Shown here: positions 55,036 through 64,000 of the stretch, piece after piece | How positions within the stretch are numbered: position 1 is the stretch's first letter | Layout: the number at the start of each line of letters is the position of its first letter | The notes under the pieces: generated by a model | The model's database searches: none | The model's input: only the letters and a program-made list of their open reading frames with translations | What the model was told of the DNA's origin: nothing | Translations under genes and position numbers: made by a program | Source: Cryphonectria parasitica EP155 | Taxonomy: Eukaryota; Ascomycota; Sordariomycetes; Diaporthales; Cryphonectriaceae | DNA: 64,000 nt | Direction: 5' to 3' | NCBI RefSeq assembly: GCF_011745365.1 | Contig: NW_024468914.1 | Span: 3,808,228-3,872,227 of the forward strand

Positions 55036-55878
55036 CCCCTCTTGACCTTGCTGTAGTCAGAAATTACAGCCGAAGGAGGAGAGATACGGGGCCAGAAGAT
55101 GAGCAAGTTGGCCGGGCTGATGTCCCGGTGCATAATGTTCATGGCGTGCAGGTTGTGAAGCCCCTCGAGCACCTGGCTGAAGAGGGCCAGCCTTGTGACT
55201 ATGGTCATATCGCGCCAGGGTGCAGTCCGAAAGGTGAAGGGCGTATACGGCATGAGGAGATGCATGCGCTCCGTCTCGGCTTGGAAGCATAGCACGGACT
55301 GGTTATGATCGCACCACGAGCGGAGCAAGCGCATCAGGCCTGCAGCTCTGGCAGGTATGCCTTGGGCAATAGCAAGCTCATTCTCCATAAGCGCGATTTC
55401 TCTGGGCTTGTTGCCCTGAATTGTCTTGCAGGCTACTACGCGTCCAGTTAGCCTGTCCACCGCGACCTTGACCTGACCAAAAGCGCCCTGGCCAATCACG
55501 CGGTGGATGATTAGATTGTTCTCGAGTTGTCTGTGAAGACCTCAGCAGGGGGTCGAGCGAGGGCGGCGGGTTCCAGTCCGGATTTTACTTCAATATATGC
55601 TTATCGCATTGAGCTTCATACATGCTCTCATCCTTGACGCAGAACTCGAGCTTGAAGTACAGAGAGCCAATACGGAAGTAGTTGACAAGCATATGAAGAA
55701 CATGCATTTCCTGATACTGCAGCTTAATATCAGAGCGCTCATCGCTGACAAGGTAAACAATAATCTCGTCTTCAGAAAGATTCTGCAGCATCAGAGCGCC
55801 GGACTGCGGGTGGATCGAGGTCTCGCACAAGATGCGCCCCTTGAGGCGGCGTGAGCGGAGCGGGCAGACAGGCAGGTC
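54936..55878 (-). pseudogene. FHA-protein kinase remnant lacking most of the kinase C-lobe
   Basis: Two segments joined by a 58-nt intron (55531-55588; AA|gtaaaa...ttcacag|A). The upstream one (to about 55878) reads LKGRILCETSIHPQSGALML...ISKF-like strands typical of an FHA domain's end (YFRIGSLYFKLEF). The downstream one is a Ser/Thr kinase N-lobe and catalytic loop: IGQGAFGQVKVAVDRLTG, VVACKTI (ATP Lys), HRDISPANLL, and DYS in place of DFG. After KVKRGYSDDIKEEGTCTNP the sequence loses kinase character and ends at 54936 in a Ser/Leu-rich tail, so the APE motif and later helices are absent. No start codon with a good context is found upstream. It is probably a dead copy of a Chk2-like FHA-kinase gene family member. 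Confidence 0.7.
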
Positions 55879-56264
55879 GATACCTGGCGCCAGCTTTCCA
55901 CCGTCCAGCTCTTACTTCTAGTTGCACCAAGTCTCTCAAACGAGAGGATAAGCTAATGCATGAGCGCAGCAGCACGGCTGGCAGAGGAGATGACCTGATC
56001 GGGTTCCAGGAGCTGCTTGTCGACGAGGACTGCAAGGCATTTCTGCGCCGGCTGGTTGTCTGGCGTCAGCATTGCGAAATGAGACGACGACGAAGCCATC
56101 GCGCTGTACCATATTGTCCAAGAACTGGATCAGAAAGAAGGGGAACTCGACGACTCACCTGAAGATTAATGCTATTGTACTTCCTAATGCATAGCGTACA
56201 GGGGACTTGAATGCGGTGGCTGGTTGCTAACCCCGCTCTTATCTTGTGCTTACCTCGCTAGAAC

Positions 56265-56484
56265 TGTTGAATAACGAACGTTTATTGAAGCTTGTCCCTT
56301 CTATTCTATGTACTGACGAGGGTCGTATATGCCCTCTTTTATCCTCAACTAGGCCCTGAGGGCCTGACTCGCCTTGAGGGATATCTGAATCAGTCAATCC
56401 TCAAGGCGGCCGGAGGGCGGCACGGCGTGGCCGGCCTGGCCGAGGAATGGCCGGAGCGGCCTGAATAGTGGCTTACATCCAACA
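56265..56484. repeat. Possible solo LTR (TGTTG...CAACA)
   Basis: A 220-bp block that begins TGTTGAATAACGAACG and ends TACATCCAACA, with inverted 5-bp ends. It includes a GGCC-rich part (56400-56465). I find no target-site duplication at its borders (agaac against catcc), so this is only a candidate. Confidence 0.3.
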
Positions 56485-57189
56485 CATCCACAGTAAGCCT
56501 GCCGGTGCCGGGGAAAGAAAGGAACTTTGGGGGGGGGGGGGGGAGCACGAGGAATTGGGACCTAGGAGATCTAAGAACGGAGATGCTACGAGCTATCTAG
56601 ATGAGTCGTAGATAAGCCTGTGTGCTGGGAAAGGGAATTTCCTAGTGGGGAGGGGTGGGCATTAAGGAATAGTTCTATCTGGCTGAAGGGACCCGTGTTG
56701 GCCTCTCCCTCCTCCTCCCCCAGCCCCTTGTGATAGCGTCGCCAAGGACTACTACTAAACTAGAGTATTATGGAAAAAGACTGATCACCGCCTCTCATAT
56801 CGTGTATAGTTAAGTCTGTCCAAGAACAAACATATAATATGACAGAAAAGATACGATATAACCCTTTTTGGTCTCTCTTTTTCATTTTAGAATTGCCGTT
56901 TGTAGCTTTAGTTAGTTCTTATTTGATTTTTGATTCTCTCATTCTTGTCTAGCGGGCCGGGGATGCTGCTACGGAAACTACACTTGCTGTGGACGATAGG
57001 CACGTTCTAGCCCCAAGTCTCTCGTACTAATAGGCGTGTATGATTTGTGCGTAAGGTTTCTATCAGCTCTCCTATGGACATCCGAAAACGAGTCTCAAGC
57101 TATTGTAGCGTGCTGCGAGAGCCAGGGTACTCAGCACAGCGGACGAGGTGGCGCAGGCAATGTGTTCGAGGGCGAAGACGCAGAGCCTG

Positions 57190-57295
57190 CAGTGAACACT
57201 TGCACCTAATACTTCAGTTACGTTTCCGCACTGAAGGCCTGTACTTGGCACCGCTCTTGTTAGCATAAACCTTTGAGTTACTTAGGGATCTTCGG
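57190..57295 (+). repeat. 3' LTR fragment of the right-end LTR family
   Basis: The stretch from GCAGTGAACACTTGCA to CACCGCTCTTGTTAGCATAAAC and TTAGGGATCTTCGGAT parallels the last about 110 bp of the LTRs at 62301 and 63471 (same words in the same order, with substitutions). It is a diverged, 5'-truncated relic. Confidence 0.6.
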
Positions 57296-57812
57296 ATATA
57301 TCACACACCGTAGATCGCGTGAACCAAACGTCCATAGTTTATTGCGCTATAATACAGAATAAGTCAAAGCACCCCCTTGTGGGCACCCCCCCCTTATGAG
57401 CACCCTCTTCCCTACCTATTTACATATAAATATTCTACTTTTTAATAACACTATTGTTGTGGTGGCCAGAGTGGTAGTCCGTAGGACATGGAGTGCAGTG
57501 GGTCAAGGGTCCTCATACATATAAAGTATACCACCCACTTTTCGAATTCCTTAGCTATAGGCAACAATCAAGCATCCTTTTCTCTTCTTTTCGATTTTGA
57601 ACCCCTTGGACAGGTCTAAGACAGGGTTTTCACCCTGTTCTTGTGCCCGTGTGGCCTTAGTTTGCTGTCCTCATCTGTACAGGCACGCTTGGGTTGCACG
57701 AGCCCTTGCCCATTGCTTCGGCAGCTGTTCGTTCCTTTTCTCGAGGGCGACAGCGCCCTAGTTCTGGTTCACCATCAGCTTTATTCTATCAATTAATCAA
57801 TCAATCAATACC

Positions 57813-58646
57813 ATGTCTCTACTACTCCTCACTTTTTCACCCGTCATGGGCTGCGATGCCGAGTCGTCAAACCCCGATAAAGCCCCGCTGGTGAGCGCAT
57901 CTCAAGACGAATCCCTCCTACCTGCCACCATTAGACGCCAAGAGCTGGAACCTTGGCTCCCAGCTTCGCCCACTGCCCGAGCGTCACCGCGATCAGAATC
58001 GAAGCCTCGCAAGCGGGCCCGTGAAGACGACATCTCCGACTCCCTCCTACCTGCCACCAAACACCATCGTGTACGGCCGCCACAACCGCCACTGCCGACT
58101 CCATCGCCCACTGCGCAGCCGAGCAGGGCGTCACCCCACCCCCCTGCGTCACCCAAACACAACCCGCGCTCTCAACGACCCAAGGCACGCCAGCAGCCAG
58201 GCAGGGCGTCGCGGTCAGAGCCGAAGCCTCTTAAGCAGCGGGTCTTTGGGAACCCTGGTCGTGGTCAGCAGCCCGCGGACAAGCGCCTTTTCCTTCAGGA
58301 TTGGCTGCAGAGTACCTGTCCATCGGCTTTATTGGCTCCAGAGGAGGTCGGAGGCGCCGAGATCATCCCCCTAGCCATCGACGGACACCCTCCTCAAGCT
58401 CCCGTGCCCGGCTCGCAGGCGTCCGGCGATCAGATGTCGCAGCCGCAGGATGGAGAGGAGGAGACCACCACCCCTGCGCCGGCGCCTATCAGCAGTGCCC
58501 TCCTCTCCTCCTCCTTCCCACCCGAGATTACTTGTCGCGATCCCCAAGCTTGTGCTCTCGATCCGCGGGGCGCCTTGGCTGTGAGTTCTCTGTTTTCATT
58601 AATCTGCATACCCAGAGCTACAGATGATGATAAGATCATAGACTAA
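57813..58646 (+). CDS. Pro/Ser/Arg-rich protein of unknown family
   Basis: Open frame of 277 residues. It is low-complexity, with an internal near-duplication (SLLPATIRRQ and SLLPATKHHR, each followed by a Pro/Ser/Ala-rich stretch and SEPKPLK/SESKPRK). One ordered-looking piece is KRLFLQDWLQSTCPSALLAPE. The last about 25 residues run into a likely donor (GCT|gtgagt at 58580), so the true gene may continue downstream. Frames at 58677-58905 (acidic, then a coiled-coil-like EEVKERQDALQDEVRRLNRH) and near 58920-59100 look like further exons, but I cannot join them with confidence. GC-rich composition and repeats may mean a young or spurious gene. Confidence 0.4.
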   Translation: MSLLLLTFSPVMGCDAESSNPDKAPLVSASQDESLLPATIRRQELEPWLPASPTARASPRSESKPRKRAREDDISDSLLPATKHHRVRPPQPPLPTPSPTAQPSRASPHPPASPKHNPRSQRPKARQQPGRASRSEPKPLKQRVFGNPGRGQQPADKRLFLQDWLQSTCPSALLAPEEVGGAEIIPLAIDGHPPQAPVPGSQASGDQMSQPQDGEEETTTPAPAPISSALLSSSFPPEITCRDPQACALDPRGALAVSSLFSLICIPRATDDDKIID

Positions 58647-59223
58647 TACCAAACCAGCCAATATATAGAAAGAACTATGCTGCACAGCATAAAGGTTGAC
58701 GGTGGTAACAAGATCGGGTGCAGATCCGGCGCGGGAAACATCATCACTGCCTACTATGCGAGGAGAGGAGCAGCACTTGAGGAGGAGGAGGAGGAGGAAG
58801 ATGAGCCGAGACGGCGCAGGAGGGAGGAGGTCAAGGAGCGGCAGGACGCCCTGCAGGACGAGGTACGGCGGCTGAACCGGCACCTGGTGCAGCCTCCGTG
58901 CGTGTGCGTTTGTTGTAGGGTGGAGAGGTGGTGGATCAAGAAGACATGGAGGTGGAAGCCCTCTTGGGCAGCCAGGTTTGCTCATGCTCGTTGAGAGCGG
59001 CGGCAGGTTTGAAAACCGCTCAGGCAAGCTCTCGTTACGAATATGGGACTGTGAGGACGGCAGAGCTGGAAATGGAGGCCAATCGGTTATGGGCGCCGGT
59101 CAGGCTTGTCCTCATTTGTATATCTCCGTTTGATTGATGCAAACTGCGGTTGTCTATTAGCACCAATGCCGACGTGTCTGACCCTGAGATGCAGACACTT
59201 GACTGGAATGTTTTGGAAAATTG

Positions 59224-59276
59224 TACCCGTGGGCGCTAGCCCTACCCGTGGGCGCTAGCCCTAGCGCCCACGGGTA
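59224..59276. repeat. 19-bp tandem repeat ending in a perfect 16-bp-arm palindrome
   Basis: TACCCGTGGGCGCTAGCCC occurs twice in direct tandem (59224-59242, 59243-59261). The second copy is followed by CTAGCGCCCACGGGTA, so 59243-59258 and 59261-59276 are perfect inverted arms around a CC loop. It lies 200 bp before the F-box frame. Function unknown: operator, hairpin or transposon end. Confidence 0.85.
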
Positions 59277-59475
59277 ATGAGCAGCACTGCACACACTCAG
59301 CATATGCTTATCTGAGCTTATCAGAGCTTATCCTATCAGTCTCTTATCTAGTTATCTGACCAACAGTCACATGACCCTACTTTTCTGTCCCCCCTACCTA
59401 TGAACTTTTTATACCCCGCCCCGAGTTTCTGTCCCCCCCCACCAACTTTCTGTACCCCCTCTCAACTCCACACAC

Positions 59476-60840
59476 ATGAACCACAATTCCCAAGGCCAAC
59501 CAACCACTCACACTGACTCCATCAGACAGACACACACTAATGGTGCGCGTCTTCAACAGCACTTTCTTCAAGCGATTATCTCTCTAGAGGGGACTGAAAA
59601 AATGGGACAGACATTTAATCTCGTGGCGCCCCGGGCGAAGCTGTCTCTGTCGTGGGGAGGCAAGCTCGGCGAGATGCTCTTCGACGGGTCAGCCAGCGTA
59701 CTCGTGGACCTTCTTGCTGTGCCTGTTCGGCCACCAAAGCCTTGTATTCCCAACAAGCCAGTTACTCCCCTGCCCCAGAGCAACAACACAACAACTTGCA
59801 CCGACTTGGTCCAGGACAGCGCAGCAAACAAGCATGTGAAGCGGAAATGTGAGGCCGAGGTGCTTTTTGGGTCACCACAACAACACAAGCGAGCAAAAAC
59901 GCAAGGTAACACCACCACCACCACCACCACCACGATGGAGACTGGCCAACCCATCAAATTCTCTACTCTTCCGACCGAGGTACACCACCTTATTTTTACT
60001 CATCTTGCGTCTGTCGAAGATGTCGTGTGCCTCGGTCTAACCAGTCGATACTTCTGGGCGGTCAGTCAAGAGTACATACACGACTATTATGCTTCCTTCC
60101 TGGGGCAGTGGGCAGGCGAGAATATCGTCTGTGTAGGAGAAGACGTGATGCCAGGCGACTTCCCTCCTGGACTCTTCTCAGCACAAGAGCGAGAGGAACT
60201 CGGCAGCAAGACCATCGACATCCCGTGGGACGACGACGATCCGGACGAGATTGCATATCCTGCCGTCCCATTCACACTGCATCACTTTACATCGCCCAGC
60301 GTTTCTCGCATACAAAAGAAAGTCGATCTACACTCCGAGTCAACACGGATCTACTTTGACTGCAGAGAGCGAAACAGCCACAAGGATCCAGCATTTTCAT
60401 CATCCACGCGGTCAGCACTTATCATACGAAAGTCAGACTACCTGCCCCAGGACGAGCACTGGATCCTTCGAAACTTGACGACAAGAGAGTTCATCCGCGG
60501 GGACGCTGTTGCGCTCAAGCCGGAATACATCCACGGGCCCAACATGGATGTTTTGGGCTTTGGCGAGATCATCATGTCGCACATCTGCTGGTCTACATCG
60601 TCATCAGCCAATATGAGCTACAAGGGAGGGATTACGAGGGGCGCCTGGGCGGGTCACTGCTTCGATATCACAACCCTTGGGAGGCACAACAGCGAGACCC
60701 AGGGGACCCAGGGGGAGGAGAGCTGGAGAGACGTGAGCGAGGAGGCCATGAGGGAGGTTGCGGGGATCTGGGAGAGTGAGTACGGCTCCGGTTGGCGCGA
60801 GGAAATCTGCAACACGTGGCATCAGATGTACAGGAGATGA
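59476..60840 (+). CDS. F-box protein
   Basis: Open frame of 454 residues. The start is uncertain: Met1 (59476), Met43 (59602, MGQTFNLVAPRAKLSLSWGG) or Met154 (59935, METGQPIKFSTLPTEV). An F-box motif lies at about residues 158-200 (FSTLPTEVHHLIFTHLASVE, then CLGLTSRYFWAVSQEYI), the docking site for Skp1 in SCF ubiquitin ligases. Downstream about 250 residues have no repeats I recognise (no WD40 or LRR), and the pattern fits the large family of fungal F-box proteins of unknown target. A run of Thr (from an ACC repeat, 59911-59933) just before Met154 suggests that the N-terminal part is poorly conserved. The upstream region has repeated TTTCTGTCCCC words and the palindrome at 59224-59276. Confidence 0.75.
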   Translation: MNHNSQGQPTTHTDSIRQTHTNGARLQQHFLQAIISLEGTEKMGQTFNLVAPRAKLSLSWGGKLGEMLFDGSASVLVDLLAVPVRPPKPCIPNKPVTPLPQSNNTTTCTDLVQDSAANKHVKRKCEAEVLFGSPQQHKRAKTQGNTTTTTTTTMETGQPIKFSTLPTEVHHLIFTHLASVEDVVCLGLTSRYFWAVSQEYIHDYYASFLGQWAGENIVCVGEDVMPGDFPPGLFSAQEREELGSKTIDIPWDDDDPDEIAYPAVPFTLHHFTSPSVSRIQKKVDLHSESTRIYFDCRERNSHKDPAFSSSTRSALIIRKSDYLPQDEHWILRNLTTREFIRGDAVALKPEYIHGPNMDVLGFGEIIMSHICWSTSSSANMSYKGGITRGAWAGHCFDITTLGRHNSETQGTQGEESWRDVSEEAMREVAGIWESEYGSGWREEICNTWHQMYRR

Positions 60841-62100
60841 TAAAGCCACACACCACAGGGGGATTCTTGACTGTCTCTCAAATTTCAACCTTCTGATTGA
60901 GGGAATTCATTATCTGACCAAGCGGATAAGAGAAGCGGGCCAATCGAATCGTTTATATCATTCATAGAGATTCCTATCTCTAAATCAACAATGAACTCAT
61001 GATAGAATTCCTTGAAACTCTATACAAAAAAGCACGGATTATTCTGCAAACAAGAAGTAGAATTCATTAAAAAACAGAAAATTGGGAAATCAAAAGATGA
61101 AGAATAAAGAGTTAAGCTAAGCGATTATGCTTGTTCTTTCGGATTATTTCTATTCTTTCTGTAAATAATATTCTCTTTGAATAAAATTTAGCTTTAAGAT
61201 CTTACTCGGCCAGCATTCGGGCTCGAGCTAGGCCCAGCCAGGGGGCTAGCAGGCGGGGGGCCAGGGCTGGGCAATAACAGGCGGCCGTGGCGCTCCCCTG
61301 CCGTCTCCCCGCCGCCGCTCACCGGAATCGGGAGAAAAAAAAGACACCAGCGGACCCGCTGCCATCCAGCGACCAGTCTCATATATTTTTCTCCTCTCCT
61401 AGGTGCCCTGAGCTGCCGGGCAGCCGCGTCCAACGCAGCCCCCTCCACTAAGCATCGGTTTGGTATTCCTCGCCTAGCCTGCCTGCCCCGCCCATACCCT
61501 AGCTCTACTCAGCTCCACTCCCGTGACCAACCCCTGTCAGCGCACAAGCCACGCCTACCTATCCAATCAGGTTGCATCCTTCCACCTAGGGTTCAGCCAT
61601 AACTGCCCAGGGTTGAATTATAGCGCTGGGACCAACCGCCGCCGCCGCCGCCGCCGCCGCCGCTTTCCCTGCGGAGCTAATGAATCCCGAGGTTTCGGCC
61701 TTAACATATGAAAGTCTTGAGGGAGCCCGTACTCACACAACCATGGCATCCGTAGTCAGCAAAAGCGGGCCGCTGACTCCTTAACATATGAAAGTCTTTG
61801 GGGAGTCCGTACTCACACAGCTGTGGCGTCCGTAGTCAGCAAAAGCGGGCTGTCGACTCTCACACCGGCTCACACGACCCACTTAGCCGACTCACACGCA
61901 GTGGCCCGTGCGCTCCTTAAACCAGCTGGATTAAGAGCGCCTAGAGAGATAAGTATGGCTATTAAATATTCCAGCTTTACTATATCCTTCCAGCTTAACT
62001 GTATTCACATCTTCAGACCTCTTTTTCAATCCTATTCTAAAGTTAAAGTATTCTTAAGATAGAGAATAGTTTTTTTAAGTAAGAGAATTTTCGGCGCTAG
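60841..62100. other. Intergenic, AT-rich then GC-rich, no gene
   Basis: 60960-61200 is strongly AT-rich; 61200-61450 abruptly GC-rich with inverted GGCCCAGCC/GGCTGGGC words. A (GCC)n microsatellite spans 61637-61662. No supported gene. Confidence 0.5.
61699..61858 (+). repeat. 80-bp direct tandem duplication
   Basis: CCTTAACATATGAAAGTCTT starts at 61699 and again at 61779. Both copies continue through GTACTCACACA, the word CCGTAGTCAGCAAAAGCGGG and GACT, with about ten substitutions, mostly C/T and A/G. Confidence 0.85.
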
Positions 62101-62290
62101 TGTTATAACCCATCCGACATGCAGGTTACAGAACAGGCTCCGCTAACAAGGAATCGACAGTTACAGTTTAAAGAATGGATACGCTCAACCAAGATTAGGT
62201 AATCTAGGATTAGGATTGATACAGGCTAACTAATCAGAAGAGCTCACCAGTGCTCACCGAGCCTCAGTGAGCAGCAGTGAGCCTCAGTGT
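62101..62290 (+). repeat. 5' LTR fragment, diverged
   Basis: Starts TGTTATAACCCATCCGACAT and CAGGTTAC, matching the start of the LTRs at 62301 and 63471 (TGTTATGACCCATCCAACAT). It then diverges and ends in GAGCCTCAGTGAGCAG-type repeats. The next LTR begins about 10 bp later. Confidence 0.65.
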
Positions 62291-62300
62291 TATAACTCAT

Positions 62301-62743
62301 TGTTATGACCCATCCAACATGCAGGTCACAGGATAGGCCCCACCAACCAAGGGACCAGGTGTCACGATCCAACATCGAATACCAAGCAGGATTACGTAAT
62401 CCGGGTTAGGATTGCTAGCGCGACTATGTTGACTATGAACATAGTTAACATATTTGGAAAAATGACTATAAGGAATCGGAACATAGTCGGGATAGTCAGG
62501 ACTGAAGAGATGGATATATAAGGACTCGTTCATTGCCATTAGATAGATTCAGTACATAGCTCTTCAGTTATCAATCTAAATATCAGATTACTCTCTTATT
62601 CTGATAGCTTCAAAAGCAGTAAACACTTGCATAGTTACTACAGTTGTGTTTCTATATTCAAGGCTTGTACTTAGCACTGCTCTTGTTAGCAAAAAACCCC
62701 TTGTATACTTAGGAATCTTCGGATTGCTGCAGTACTCATTACA
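62301..62743 (+). repeat. LTR of a retrotransposon (probable 5' LTR)
   Basis: 443 bp from TGTTATGACCCATCC to CTCATTACA, with TG...CA ends. About 85% alike, by eye, to the LTR at 63471 in long blocks (for example AGATAGATTCAGTACATAGC followed by TCTTCAGTT). A TATA-like GGATATATAAGGA near 62511 fits the promoter of the element. A gag-like region follows, so this is probably the 5' LTR of an element running past the window end. Confidence 0.8.
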
Positions 62744-62845
62744 TTTTGACAACTCTTGTTCAAGAATGGTTCAGTATTATCCCCTTGAGCAATACGGAAT
62801 ACGATAGCTCCTCAAGGAACTCCTTCGTCCTCGTGCGCTCCTACT

Positions 62846-63470
62846 CAGAAAGAACTGGTCAACCAGATATACCAGCTCATCCAGCGCATCCAGAACCTGC
62901 GCAATCAACAGCAGGCTCAGAGCGCCACCATCGCTAATCAACAGACTCAGCTAGCTCAACAGGCTTAGCAGGCACAGTTTACTTCTGCAGTTACTAGTAA
63001 TGCTGAGAAAGTATACAAGATGAATAAGCTTGCTATATATAATAGCAATCAGAAAATACTATATGGATTTCTTACTTACTGCAGAGCGTACTTCTTGTAT
63101 TATGCAATCTAGTTTACTATGAAATCTGAGAAAGTTATTCTTGCAGGAACTCATTTTGAAAAAGATGCTCTTATCTGATATAAGCCTTCTCTGCGCAATC
63201 ACTTGAAGCATCAGCAAGACTCTCGTGGGAAGATAAGAATCTCATAAAGCATTATTATAAGGGATTCAAGAATAATATTAAGAACGAAATCTCTAAGCAG
63301 GATTAGCTAGAGAATTTTATAACATTCTCCAATCAAGCAATCCGCATTAATAACTGTTTGTATGAACAATGAATAGAGAAGTTTAAGAAAGGAGAAAGCT
63401 AGACTTAGAGATTTTCAGCTAATACAAGCAAGAAACTCTAATACAAAAATAGCAGTTAATATAGCAATAC
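62846..63470 (+). pseudogene. Retrotransposon gag remnant with multiple stops
   Basis: One frame gives a Gln-rich coiled coil (NQIYQLIQRIQNLRNQQQAQ), then gag-type blocks: GFLTYCRAYFLYYAI, KSEKVILAGTHFEKDAL, YKPSLRNH. After a frameshift near 63220 come KHYYKGFKNNIKNEIS and NQAIRINNCLYEQ. This block order is that of Ty3/gypsy gag proteins in fungi. Stops (TAG near 62965 and 63112, TGA near 63177, TAG near 63303 and later) interrupt it; most fit C-to-T changes. The gag resumes in frame after the nested LTR. Confidence 0.7.
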
Positions 63471-63936
63471 TGTTATGACCCATCCAACATGCAGGTCACG
63501 AAACAGGTCACAAGTAACAAGAACCAGGTGTCATGATTCAACAACGGACAACCGGCAAGGATTACATAACCTAGGGATAGGATTACGGGTTGTGGCCAAT
63601 CAGAAAGGGACCGGAGCAGTCGACAATCGGTCCTCACGGTCCAGGCAGTGAACCGTAACAACCAACCACCGACTCTTGCGGTCCACACTGAAGAGCTGGA
63701 TATATAAGAACACATTCATTACCATTAGATAGATTCAGTACATAGCTCTTCAGTTGTCAATCTAAGTATCAGACTACTCTCTACTCTGATAGCTCCAAAG
63801 GCAGTGAACACTTGCATCACTTACTGAGACTTGTACGGTTCCGTATTCAAGGACTTAGCACTTTGATACCGCTCTTGTTAGCATAAATCCCCTTTGTATA
63901 CTTTGGAATCTCCGGATTGCTGCAGTGCTCATTACA
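63471..63936 (+). repeat. Solo LTR nested in gag, with target-site duplication
   Basis: 466 bp, TGTTATGACCCATCC to CTCATTACA, flanked by the direct repeat AATAC (63466-63470 and 63937-63941). Removing the LTR and one AATAC copy restores the gag frame across the site. It is the same family as the LTR at 62301. Confidence 0.85.
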
Positions 63937-63941
63937 AATAC

Positions 63942-64000
63942 AGCTCAGAGCAGCACTATATATGCTAATTCTATAGAACTCAATGCAGCTAATAAGCAGT
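63942..64000 (+). pseudogene. Continuation of gag beyond the nested LTR (cut by window end)
   Basis: AQSSTIYANSIELNAANK reads in the same frame as the gag segment that ends at 63470. It is probably the start of the spacer before the zinc knuckle; the element continues outside the window. Confidence 0.6.

Larger units (their letters stand above)
55879..57812. other. Repeat-rich intergenic region
   Basis: About 1.9 kb with a frame at 55851-56162 that I do not trust, a possible LTR (56265-56484), a run of 15 G (56529-56543), and a fragment of the LTR family seen at the right end (57190-57295). No supported gene. Confidence 0.5.

Noticed and set aside
57440..57530. Possible tRNA near GTGGCCAGAGTGGTAGTCCG
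   Set aside because: Looks like a tRNA 5' half, but no matching acceptor or T-arm (GGTTCGAATCC-type) could be placed.
59224..59276. CRISPR-like repeats
   Set aside because: Only two direct copies without spacers, and a eukaryotic context; it is a palindrome with a tandem copy.
61523..61711. Short ORF with a poly-Arg run
   Set aside because: Produced by the (GCC)n microsatellite.

Overview
This is DNA from a filamentous ascomycete (Pezizomycotina). The genes have short GT-AG introns of about 50-130 nt with CTAAC/CTGAC-type branch sites. The families are typical of these fungi: Zn2Cys6 regulator, CFEM/Pth11-like receptors, HET domain, Dal5-type transporter, berberine-bridge-type oxidase and caspase/CHAT proteins. 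Intergenic DNA is long and AT-rich, and the right end holds LTR retrotransposon debris. I cannot name the species. The mix of clusters, decayed genes and repeats looks like an accessory, fast-evolving region.

Layout. 1.9-2.6 kb: a VOC/glyoxalase-fold gene. 4.2-12.8 kb: a divergent pair of very large genes of unknown function, both decayed; six in-frame stops are TAG or TAA at positions where a Gln codon would restore the frame, and there are also several frameshifts. 13.8-14.8 kb: a broken HET-domain gene. 15.1-24.1 kb: a compact catabolic-looking cluster with an aldo/keto reductase-RidA fusion, a Zn2Cys6 regulator, a Dal5-like transporter and an ochratoxinase-like amidohydrolase. Its two divergent promoters each carry the same 18-bp palindrome, TCGGGT-N6-ACCCGA. 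A CFEM-Pth11 receptor (24.6-26.1 kb) and a secreted FAD oxidase (27.8-29.6 kb) follow. 31.9-41.2 kb: the most unusual block, with two divergent caspase-fold proteins of the same architecture and a 1438-residue TPR-CHAT protein. 42.7-53.5 kb: a 2OG-Fe(II) oxygenase, a possible small secreted protein, a CLN3-like membrane protein, an aldehyde dehydrogenase and a second Pth11-like protein. 54.7-64 kb: an FHA-kinase remnant, an unknown Pro/Ser-rich ORF, an F-box protein, a striking palindrome, and LTR elements including a solo LTR nested inside a gag remnant.

How the genes may work together (inference). In the 15-24 kb cluster, a transporter brings in an organic acid or amide. The amidohydrolase cleaves an amide bond and the AKR-RidA fusion handles carbonyl, imine or enamine products. 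The regulator probably acts through the shared palindrome, with GATA sites adding nitrogen control. The caspase-caspase-CHAT block carries three candidate cysteine proteases and a long TPR scaffold, and is a candidate regulated-cell-death or non-self-recognition module. No published description of this exact arrangement is known to me.

Limits: all splice sites were assigned by eye from consensus and reading-frame continuity. No database search was possible, and family names rest on visible motifs.
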